Shown here piece by piece: positions 33,933 to 42,800 of a stretch of 64,000 bases of DNA. Source of the DNA: CAZPKH01 sp964587165 (lineage in GTDB: Bacteria; Bacteroidota; Bacteroidia; Bacteroidales; Muribaculaceae). Position 1 is the stretch's first letter; the number at the start of each line of letters is the position of its first letter. Under the pieces are notes generated by a model that was not told the DNA's origin, made no database searches, and was given only the letters and a program-made list of their open reading frames with translations. The translations under genes and the position numbers were made by a program. The stretch lies in NCBI GenBank assembly GCA_964587165.1, contig CAZPKH010000005.1, forward strand, positions 11,420 through 75,419, given 5' to 3'.

Positions 33933-33955
33933 AAGTGTAGGGGGGACGGCGGGGG

Positions 33956-36900
33956 TCAGACTTCGGAGGCGTCGGCCGATTGCTGAGCAGCCGAGGGAGG
34001 GGGAGTGGTGGGGATAGTAGACGGACGCAGACGCTCCTTGATGCGGGTCATCAGCTCCCAGAAGTTGGGCACGAACAGGGTGCCGAATACTGCGTTCATG
34101 GCCATTCCGAACACTACTGCCGCGCCGATGGCTACACGGCTTGCCGCGCCGGCTCCGGTGGCGAATAGCATCGGCATTACGCCGAATATGAACGCCAGGG
34201 CCGTCATCATGATCGGGCGGAAGCGCACCACGCCGGCATCTTCGGCGGCCTCGCGTATCGGTAGCCCGGTCTTGCGGTAGTCGATGGCGTACTCCACGAT
34301 CAGAATGGCGTTTTTAGCCGACAGACCCAGCAGCAGGATCAATCCGATCTGCGAGTAAACCGACACCGACTGCCCCATCACTATGCACCCGAGCACCACG
34401 CCGAGCACAGCCATAGGCATCGACAGCACGACGGCTATAGGGTCGCTCCAGCTCTCGTACTGAGCGGCAAGGAAGAGTATCGTAAGGATGATGGCGAAGA
34501 TGAATACGGCCGAGATCGTCGTGCCGGCCTGTGTCTCCTGATACGCTTCGCCGGTCCAGGCGTACGAATAATTTTCGCCGAGGTTTTTGGTCACTATATC
34601 CTCCATTATCTTGATCGCCTCCGACGAGCTTGTGCCGTGGGCCGGGATAGCTGTTACGGCGGCCGTGCCGTACATATTGTAGCGCTGTGCTGTCGGTTCG
34701 CCCATGATCGGTTTGATCTGTGCGAAGGTGGTGAAGGGCACCATGTCGCCCTTATCGTTTGGCACGGCGAGCTTCATGATATCCTCGACGTTGGCGCGCG
34801 AGAGGGCGTCGCCTGCTATGGTCACCTGAAATACTCGTCCGAACTCAATGAACTGGCCCGTATAGTTGCTGCCGGTGAAGGCCGACAGGGTGGAGTATAC
34901 GTTGTTGAGGTCGAGCCCCTGCAGCTCCACTCGGTCGCGGTCTATAGAGAGTTGATATTGAGGCACAACGCCCTGATATTGAGTGTTGATGGATGCGATG
35001 CGAGGATCTTCGGCAGCGGCACTCTTAATCTGGTCGATAGCCTTGACCATCTGCTCGGGGCCGAGGTTGTTGATGTCAAGAAGCTGCATCTCCAGACCCG
35101 ATGTCGCTCCCAGGCCGGGTATCGACGGCGGGTTGACGGCAAAGAATACCACCTCCTGAAGCGAGTTGCCGATAGCGTTGCAGCGGTCGATGATATTGTT
35201 GATGTTGCCCGACTTCCCTTTGCGCTCGCTCCACGGCTTGAGGGTGACAAACATCGAGCCGCAATCGGAGGTATTGCCTCCGCCCATCATCGACATACCG
35301 TTGATGAGCATGATATTCTCGATCTCGGGTATCTCGCGGCGCATCATCGATGCTATCGAGTCGGTGGCCCGCTCGGTGCGCTCAAGCGACGCGCCTTGCG
35401 GCAGCTGCACGGAGCACATGAAGTAGCCCATATCTTCCGACGGGATATAGCTCGACGGTAGCTTCAAGAATCCCCAGAAAGCCACGCCCGCTATCACTAC
35501 AAAGGCTGTCAAGGCTCGGCCGGGGTGGGCGAGCATGGTGTGGATACACCGTTTGTAGAAGCTGAGGGTTGCGTTGTAGCCGGCGTTAAACCACCTGTAT
35601 ATGAAGAAATTTGACGGTTTGCGCGGCTTCAGGAACAGAGCACACATAGCCGGAGTGAAAGTCAGTGCGTTGAAGCCAGAGAACGCCGTGGAAATGGCTA
35701 TTGTGAGTGCAAACTGTTTGTACAACTGGCCGGTGATACCCGAGATGAAAGCCGTAGGGAGGAATACCGACAGAAGCACAAGCACCTCTCCGACCACCGG
35801 GCCCGTGAGCTCGCTCATAGCCTTCTCGGCAGCCTGCCGCGGCGTCAGTTTCCCTTTGTCGAGCAGTCGGGCGCAATCCTCCACCACCACTATGGCATCG
35901 TCGACCACAATCGCTATGGCCAGCACGAGGCCGAAGAGTGTCAGGGTGTTGATGGTGAACCCGAGCAGCTTCATCACGGCAAACGTGGCTATAAGCGATA
36001 CGGGTATGGTGAGCATAGGGATGATCACCGAACGCCAGTTCTGCAGGAAGAGCAACAGCACTACAAGCACGATGAGCGAAGTCTCGACGAAGGTGCGCAC
36101 CACCTCGTCGATCGATGCATTGACAAACGTTGTGGAGTCCATCACCACCTTGTAGTGCACACCGGGCGGGAAGTATTGCGCCAGGCGGTCGAGCTCGGCA
36201 CGTGCGCCTTTAGCCACCTCAAGGGCATTGGCACCCGGAAGCTGGCGTATACCGATCAGAGCGCTCGGCTCGCCGTTCACCTTATTGGATGAGGAGTATG
36301 TCTGAGCGCCGAGGTCGACGGTGCCGAGATCGCCCACACGGAGTATGCCGGTATTGTCTGAACGCACGATGATGTCGGCAAACTGCCGCGCCGTGGCGAG
36401 CTGCCCGTCGGCCGTCAGGGTGTATTCAAACGCCATATTGTTGTCGTTGGGCTCGGCACCTACCGAACCGGCCGACACTACCACATTCTGGCTCTCGATG
36501 GCCTGCTGCACCTGCTGTGGCGATATATTGAAAGCACGCATCTTCTCCGGGTCGAGCCATACGCGCATCGAGTAGCTGCCGCCACCGAAAGCGTCGGCCG
36601 CTCCGACACCCTCCACTCGTGTCAGCGGCTCGGTGATGTTCATATTGGCATAGTTGGTGAGGAAGAGTGCATCGTACGGATGCTCCTTATCACCCTCAAG
36701 GCTGACGAAGAGCACGATGTTCGACGACTCCTTGTTGATCGACAGTCCCTGCTGCTTTACGCTCTCGGGGAGCGTGGCTTCGGCAGCGCTGACGCGATTC
36801 TGCACATCGACGGCTGCGATGTCGATGTCGGTGCCGTTCTTGAATGTGATCTGAAGATTATACGAGCCGTCGGCTCCGGAAGTAGAGCTCATATAGAGCA

Positions 36901-37126
36901 TACCCTCCACACCGTTTACCTGAGTCTCGATAGGCACGCCCACAGAGCGCGCCACTGTAGCGGCGTTGGCTCCGGGGTATGAAGCCGATACGCTCACTGT
37001 CGGCGGGGTGATGTCGGGAAATTGTGCCACCGGGAGATCGCTCACCGTGACCAGGCCGACTATCACCATGAGGATGGCGATGACGGTGGCAAATATCGGG
37101 CGGTCGATGAAGAATTTGGAGAACAT
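33956..37126 (-). CDS. RND multidrug efflux permease (HAE1/AcrB type)
   Basis: A 1056-residue proton-driven pump with twelve membrane segments and two large periplasmic loops. N-terminus MFSKFFIDRPIFATVIAI and the porter domains (PDITPPTVSVSASYPGA, LYMSSTSGADGSYNLQITF) are textbook HAE1. The proton relay Asp pair is in IAIVVDDAIVVVED (near residue 405) and the matching Lys in LLLGLSAKNAILIVEYA. It exports lipophilic compounds through the tripartite complex with the adaptor (9 bases upstream) and the outer-membrane factor encoded first in the operon. The C-terminus is Pro/Ala-rich. No local regulator gene (TetR, MarR) is beside the operon. Drug specificity cannot be told from sequence. Confidence 0.95.
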   Translation of the reverse strand: MFSKFFIDRPIFATVIAILMVIVGLVTVSDLPVAQFPDITPPTVSVSASYPGANAATVARSVGVPIETQVNGVEGMLYMSSTSGADGSYNLQITFKNGTDIDIAAVDVQNRVSAAEATLPESVKQQGLSINKESSNIVLFVSLEGDKEHPYDALFLTNYANMNITEPLTRVEGVGAADAFGGGSYSMRVWLDPEKMRAFNISPQQVQQAIESQNVVVSAGSVGAEPNDNNMAFEYTLTADGQLATARQFADIIVRSDNTGILRVGDLGTVDLGAQTYSSSNKVNGEPSALIGIRQLPGANALEVAKGARAELDRLAQYFPPGVHYKVVMDSTTFVNASIDEVVRTFVETSLIVLVVLLLFLQNWRSVIIPMLTIPVSLIATFAVMKLLGFTINTLTLFGLVLAIAIVVDDAIVVVEDCARLLDKGKLTPRQAAEKAMSELTGPVVGEVLVLLSVFLPTAFISGITGQLYKQFALTIAISTAFSGFNALTFTPAMCALFLKPRKPSNFFIYRWFNAGYNATLSFYKRCIHTMLAHPGRALTAFVVIAGVAFWGFLKLPSSYIPSEDMGYFMCSVQLPQGASLERTERATDSIASMMRREIPEIENIMLINGMSMMGGGNTSDCGSMFVTLKPWSERKGKSGNINNIIDRCNAIGNSLQEVVFFAVNPPSIPGLGATSGLEMQLLDINNLGPEQMVKAIDQIKSAAAEDPRIASINTQYQGVVPQYQLSIDRDRVELQGLDLNNVYSTLSAFTGSNYTGQFIEFGRVFQVTIAGDALSRANVEDIMKLAVPNDKGDMVPFTTFAQIKPIMGEPTAQRYNMYGTAAVTAIPAHGTSSSEAIKIMEDIVTKNLGENYSYAWTGEAYQETQAGTTISAVFIFAIILTILFLAAQYESWSDPIAVVLSMPMAVLGVVLGCIVMGQSVSVYSQIGLILLLGLSAKNAILIVEYAIDYRKTGLPIREAAEDAGVVRFRPIMMTALAFIFGVMPMLFATGAGAASRVAIGAAVVFGMAMNAVFGTLFVPNFWELMTRIKERLRPSTIPTTPPPSAAQQSADASEV

Positions 37127-37135
37127 AGGGCAGCG

Positions 37136-38248
37136 TTATTTTGTCATTACCGGTTTTACGGTCATACCGTCGCGCACTTTGAGCATGGCCGATGTGACAT
37201 ATCGTGTGCTGGGAGTGATACCCTTTGTGACGAGTCGGAGCGAGTCGTGATACAGGTCGCCTGTCTCGATGGGGGTATATACGATGCGGTCGGAGTCGTT
37301 CACGGTGTAGAGATACGATCCCTGCTGGTCCTTGCTGATAGAGGCGTCGCGCACCATCACGGCGTGGCGCTCGGTGGCGTAGGGGAACATTGCTGTGACA
37401 TACATCGAGTTTTTAAGCTCGCGGTGGCTGTTGTCCACCATACCTTTGAGGGTGATCGTACCTGTGGAGCGCGATACCGTGGGGTCGACGTAGTAGAGGT
37501 GAGCCGAATATTCGTGCTGCAGCGGAGCCTGGAATTTCAGGGGCACATAGAGCGATGTGTCGTTCTGCACCTTCAGGATGGCGTCGTACTCCGATCCTTC
37601 GATCGAGAAAACGGCCACCATGTAGTCGTCGTTGTAGATCGTGGCGAGCGTGACGGGCTGCCCGGCACCGGCCACATAGCTTCCGGGGTCGAGCGAGGCC
37701 GAGGTGATATATCCGTCCTCGGCGGCACGTATGGTGCAATATCCTAAATTGGTCTGGGCAGTCGAGAGGGCGGCGCGGGCGTTCACAATATCGGCCTGCG
37801 CTTTCTCCATGTTCGATTTAGCCTGTATCACATCCATCTGCGACACGGCATCGGCCTCAAGCGCTTTCTGCATGGCAGCATACTGCTTGGAGTAATACTC
37901 GTAGGATGCCTGGGCGGTGGAGAGCTGTGCCTGCGCTTCGCTCACCTGGTTCCGGTATAGCGTCGGGTCGATGCGGAAGAGCACCTGCCCTTTGCGCACG
38001 AACGCCCCGGAGGCGTAATCTTTGGAGAGAAGTTTGCCGTTTACCTGGCATACTACATCGACCGTCGAGTGGGCCGATAGAAATCCGGGGTATGAGTGAT
38101 AGAGGGTCACTGAGTCGACCACCGGCTGAGCCACCGAGACCTCCATAGGCCCCTCGGCGGCGGTTTTGTTGCTGTCGGAGCATCCTGCGGCTGTCGCGGC
38201 GATAGCTGCGGCCACGGTTGCGATGGTGAGATAGCGGAGGGGAAGCAT
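37136..38248 (-). CDS. RND efflux membrane-fusion protein (lipoprotein adaptor)
   Basis: A 370-residue periplasmic adaptor with a lipobox ending at Cys23 (TAAGC). Domain order is the usual HlyD/AcrA type: first half of the lipoyl domain (YPGFLSAHSTVDVVCQVNGKLLSKDYASGAFVRKGQVLFRIDP), an alpha-helical hairpin (about 100-165, RNQVSEAQAQLSTAQASYEYYSKQYAAM), the second lipoyl half (TIRAAEDGYITSASLDPGSYV), a beta-barrel and the membrane-proximal domain. It bridges the permease and the outer-membrane factor. Middle gene of a three-gene operon. Confidence 0.94.
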   Translation of the reverse strand: MLPLRYLTIATVAAAIAATAAGCSDSNKTAAEGPMEVSVAQPVVDSVTLYHSYPGFLSAHSTVDVVCQVNGKLLSKDYASGAFVRKGQVLFRIDPTLYRNQVSEAQAQLSTAQASYEYYSKQYAAMQKALEADAVSQMDVIQAKSNMEKAQADIVNARAALSTAQTNLGYCTIRAAEDGYITSASLDPGSYVAGAGQPVTLATIYNDDYMVAVFSIEGSEYDAILKVQNDTSLYVPLKFQAPLQHEYSAHLYYVDPTVSRSTGTITLKGMVDNSHRELKNSMYVTAMFPYATERHAVMVRDASISKDQQGSYLYTVNDSDRIVYTPIETGDLYHDSLRLVTKGITPSTRYVTSAMLKVRDGMTVKPVMTK

Positions 38249-38293
38249 ATTCTATTCTTTTAATTGTTGTTGGAGTGATATATCAGAAGCGCA

Positions 38294-39703
38294 TCAGAGC
38301 GACCATCCGCCGCCGAGCGATTTGTAAATGTTGACGAGCGACTTCAGAGCCGATCCGCGTGCCGAGACGAGGCTGTTCTGGTAGGTGAGGAGGTTCATCT
38401 GCGCGTCGACCACATTCGAGAATGCCGAGAGTGAGTTTTTATAGAGATCGACCGACAGATCGAGCGACTTCTGCGACTGCTCGACGGTGCTTTCGAGCAT
38501 ACTTATGTTTGAGAGCGAGCCGCCGTAGGTGATTATGGCGTTGTCGACCTCCTCGACAGCCTGCTGCAGCGTGAGATTGTAGCTGTCGATGTCGGCCTGC
38601 AGCTGCTCGCGGGCAGAGGCGACAGCCGCACGGCGAGAGAATCCGTCGAAGAGAGTCCACGACAGCCGCGGAGCTATCGAGTAGTTGAACGAGCGGCCGG
38701 TCATCATGTCGTCCAGACGGTGTGCCGACGTGCCTATGGAGCCGTCGATGGTGAGCGAGGGGAGGAAATCTTTCTTGGCCACACCGATAGCTGCGGCATC
38801 GGCAGCAAGACGTGCTTCGGCGGCAATCACGTCGGGACGGCGGCGCAGCAGATCGGCCGGCACGCCAATACCTACGAGGTGAAATATGCCGGGCATCGGC
38901 CGCGGAGCCAGCAGGGATGCCACCTGAGCGTTTTCGGCGGGGAATGATCCGGTGAGCACCATTATAGAGTTGGCCGTCGTCTTGATCGATGCTTCAAGCG
39001 GCGGTATGGTGGCTTTTGTGGAGTAGACCACTACGCGGGCTTGCGTTACATCGAGCATCGATGCCAGTCCTGCCTCGTGGCGAGCTTCGGTCATGTGCAG
39101 TATATGTTCCTGAGATGCTATGTGCGAATTTGCCACATCAAGCTGAGCCTGGAGGGTGCGCAGCGATATGTAAGCGTTGGCTATCGAGGCTGCGAGCGAT
39201 ACATGCACACCGGCCATCTCGGCGCGGCTCACCTCGATTGATGCTTTCTGCTCCTTCACCTTCGAGCCTATCTTTCCGAATATGTCGGCTTCCCAGCTCA
39301 TCGTTGCGCCGAGGCTGAAATAGCTTGAAGTGGAAGCCGGGACAGTGGGCGACGAAACGGCGCCCGAGCTCCGCTGGCGCGACCATCCGGCCTGCACACC
39401 CACGTTCGGGTAATAGGCCGAGCGCACCATCTCGAGCTGACGCTCTGCTATGGCAATGCGGCGCACAGCTGCCGCCACATCGTAGCTGTGCTCCATACCG
39501 ATGGCTATAAGCGAGTCGAGAGCCTGATCGTCGAAGTTGTGCCACCATGCGTCGTCGTCGGGCGATGCCGGGTTGAAATGCTCGTCGTAGCTCCATGCTT
39601 GGGGTATAGAGTCGGCCACAGTGCCTTGCGGCGCGGAGTATGTCTGCGCTCCGGCTGCTGCTGCCACGGCAAGCGCTGATACAAAAAGTAGTCCTCTTCT
39701 CAT
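38294..39703 (-). CDS. RND outer-membrane factor (TolC/OprM type)
   Basis: A 469-residue outer-membrane channel of the NodT family. Signal peptide residues 1-19 (AAAAGAQ), not a lipoprotein because no Cys follows. Two OEP repeats with long helices are visible (AAAVRRIAIAERQLEMVRSAYYPNVGVQAGW; LDVTQARVVVYSTKATIPPLEASIKTTANSIMVLTG) and the C-terminal SLVSARGSALKSLVNIYKSLGGGW is characteristic. The start at 39703 begins the signal peptide; the open frame upstream to 39742 is not supported. First gene of the efflux operon, followed by the adaptor (45 bases). I saw no convincing TTTG/TAnnTTTG promoter upstream. Confidence 0.93.
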   Translation of the reverse strand: MRRGLLFVSALAVAAAAGAQTYSAPQGTVADSIPQAWSYDEHFNPASPDDDAWWHNFDDQALDSLIAIGMEHSYDVAAAVRRIAIAERQLEMVRSAYYPNVGVQAGWSRQRSSGAVSSPTVPASTSSYFSLGATMSWEADIFGKIGSKVKEQKASIEVSRAEMAGVHVSLAASIANAYISLRTLQAQLDVANSHIASQEHILHMTEARHEAGLASMLDVTQARVVVYSTKATIPPLEASIKTTANSIMVLTGSFPAENAQVASLLAPRPMPGIFHLVGIGVPADLLRRRPDVIAAEARLAADAAAIGVAKKDFLPSLTIDGSIGTSAHRLDDMMTGRSFNYSIAPRLSWTLFDGFSRRAAVASAREQLQADIDSYNLTLQQAVEEVDNAIITYGGSLSNISMLESTVEQSQKSLDLSVDLYKNSLSAFSNVVDAQMNLLTYQNSLVSARGSALKSLVNIYKSLGGGWSL

Positions 39704-39831
39704 TTGTAAAATAGTTGGTGCAGTGTGTGCGGGACATCCCAAAGCCCGCAGTTATCTATATGTATAACCACCAAAACCCTCCGCAGGTTTTTGCTATAGC
39801 GACTGTGTTTAACTAAATTTAACAGACGCAA

Positions 39832-39869
39832 ATCGGGGTCGCTCCCGCTTGCTGCGGTGCGACCCCGAT
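39832..39869 (-). terminator. Terminator of the large T9SS cargo gene
   Basis: A perfect 11-bp inverted repeat (ATCGGGGTCGC/GCGACCCCGAT) enclosing an inner CCGC/GCGG stem, 22 bases past the stop codon; the T-run is short (TTTGCG). Confidence 0.65.
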
Positions 39870-39891
39870 GGGTGAGATTTATGGTATTATT

Positions 39892-42800
39892 TTATTTTAC
39901 CATGACTTTGCGGGCGCGGTTGCCTTCGGTGACGATGTAGATGCGACCGGCAGCCGGGTTGTTGACGCGCACACCCTGCAGGTTGTAGAATGTAGCGTTG
40001 GCAGCCTCTTCGGCGGAGATGGTCTCGATGCCGGTGGTGATGCTCCACTTGTTGGAGAGAGCCGATTCACCCTCGACATAAACAGCTGTCACGTAGTAGT
40101 CGTAGGTCACGCCTGCCTCGACAGTGGTGTCGGTGTAGTTGGTGCCGCTTACGAGCTCGGTGTTGAGCTTGATACCGTTGCGGTATACATTGTAGCCTGC
40201 GAGATCGACCTTGCCGGGCGATGCCAGGAACGAGAAGTCGTCTACCAGCAGTGCGAAGCGGTCGTCGGAGATCACGTGGATAGCGAAGTATTTCACATCG
40301 GCGTCGAGGTCGAAGGTGTACTCTGTCCACTCCTCACCGGGGTTGATCACAGAGCCTACGCGAACGAAGTCGGCCGGAGCTTTGCCGGTGGTCGACACCA
40401 TGAACTCAAACTCCTCGGCGCCGTACTGTACGGTGAGCGAGCGTGCCCAGAAGCTGACGGTCTGAGCTTCGCCGGCGAGAGCGGGCGAGATCATCCAGTC
40501 GTCGCACAGACCCGACACTGCATTGAAGCAAGCGAATACTTTGTCGCCCGAGTGTGTGATGTCAAGGTCGAGGGTTGTGCCGTTGAGCACACGGAATGCC
40601 GAGGCCTCGCCGTTGTCGGGGAAGCGGAGTTCGGCAGCATCCCAGAGGTAGGTATTCTGGCCGTCGCCGTCGATGAAGGTCCAGTCGCCGGCCTGATCTA
40701 TTACCCAGTCGTCGTAATCTTCAGCGCCGTCGTTTATCTGAGTGGCTGCTGTGTCGATAGCGGGAGCTGTCCAGGAGAGGTCGACTGCGCCGTTGTTCTC
40801 CTCGCCTTTGAGCTCGGTGGCTACGGGGAGCGAGGGCTGTATCACGGCAACGGTGATAGTCTCGGAAGCATTGTTGGTCAGGTCGTCGTCGGCAGCGGCT
40901 GTCACTTTGGCCTGGAGTGTCACTTCGTCGGCAGTGAATACGTCGGTGGGCACTGCGAAAGTGAGAGTCTTCGAGGCACCTGCCGCGAGGCCGGCCTCTT
41001 CGGTGTTCTCAAACTCTTCGCCGTCGACGAGCAGCGATACCGAGTAAGCATCGGCGTTGTTGGCACCGTTGTTCACCACGGTAGCCGATACGAGGATCTC
41101 GGAGCCGGCCTGTACGTTCGACGGAGCAGAGATCTTGTCGAGAGCCAGGTCGTTGTCGAGCAGGTTGCCGATATAGAGGTTGTCGAGGCAGAGCACGGCG
41201 TCATACGCGTTGCAGGTGGCGCGGATACCTACCTGAGCGTTTTCGGCAGCATAGTCGGCCAGCGAAACTGTCACGGGAGCCCATGTGGTGGTGTTCACCG
41301 AGTTTGAAACGATAGGATCGCCCACGGCTATCTCCTCACCGTCGATCACGACGACGGGCTGCATAGTGTAGCTTGCACCCGAGGTGGGGAAGAAGTAGAA
41401 CTTGAATACTGTCTGGTCGGTAGCACCCGAGAGGTCGATCTTACCCGAGAGGAATGCTGCTGAAGCACCTGCGCCGGTCGTCGAGGGGTTGTAGGCGAGC
41501 ATGCCGCCGTCGGTATCCATCGGCTCGCATTCGGGGGTATTGCAGCCGGTAGCGATGGTCCAGCCGCTTGTGCCGGAAGTCATCCAGTTGTATGAGAGCT
41601 TGCCGGCGGCAAACGACTCTTTGACGGGCATAGCGTACGGCTTGCCGACAGGGATCATATCGGTGTAAGCGTAATTGCCGGCTGATGTGCTCTCGCCTGC
41701 GGCAGTCTCGGGAACGATAAAGTAGTATACGAAATCCTGCTCGCCGGCTTCTACGGCCTGGAAGGTGTATTCGCAACCGGCCGGATCGGCGGCGATATTG
41801 GAAACGATAGTGTTGGTATCTTCGTCGAGCAGCATGTATGTGATGGCAGAAGCGTCGAGCGGGTTGCCGTCAACGTCGGCCAGTGTCGGGGTCCACGATA
41901 CTGTCACCTGGCCGGGTGTCGAAGTTTCGACGATAGCTACATTGACAGGAGCTGTGGCTTTGCGCGGGCCGATGAATACGTTGGCCAGGTATGAGCGGCC
42001 GGTGCCTTCGGCATTCGAAGCCACGATGGTGTAGCTTACGTCGGTGGGCTCGTCGGCGCTCACTTCGAGCGATACATTAGCGCCGGCAGCTACGCCTGTG
42101 AAGGTCTTGACAACGGCATCGTCGGCACTTACGGTGATATCGACGGTCGAAAGAGCGTCGCCGTTCACGGCTTTGACGGGAGCTTTGAATGTCAGCGTGC
42201 CCTCATTGCCGTTTGACGGAGCGCCGATATATTTCACGTCGGTCACTGCATCGGGAGCTTTTGCCGAGTAGGGAGCCGAGATGCTCACTTCGCGTACGTT
42301 GAGGTAGTACATGTCGGCATCGGAGATACCGTGCACACCGATATAATAGTTGCCGGTGCTTCCGGGGTTGATAGTGCCGGTGTATTCCTCGTCCGCGGCA
42401 GTGGTGAGTTCGGTGGAGGCAATGATAGTTTCGGTCATTGCAGCGGCGGTAGCTGCGGTACCCATCTTCACCTCGAAGCGCTCGGGGAAAGATGTGCCCT
42501 GGCTTGAAGCGATGATAGTGAAGTCGTACGACTTGCCTGCTTCGAGCTTGACGGCCGGAAGAATCAACCAGTCGTCCATGTCAAGGTCGGCGTTATAGCT
42601 CATGCGGGCACCCTTTTCGGAGATGCTCCAGCTCTTGCCGTCGCCGTTGGCGTCGATGATGGTGAAGCCGTTGAGGTCGTCGTCGGAGGCGAACGAGTTG
42701 GTGTAGGGAGGCACGATAGCGCCGAACGATAATGCGTTAGACTCGGAGGCTGCCGACTCGGCATCGCCGGCCACGGCTACTACCTGGTAGGATATATTCA

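Noticed and set aside
39868..41307. 479-codon plus-strand frame opposite the T9SS cargo gene
   Set aside because: Shadow of the repetitive cargo gene; composition is unnatural (Val/Gly/Glu-rich) and no family fits.
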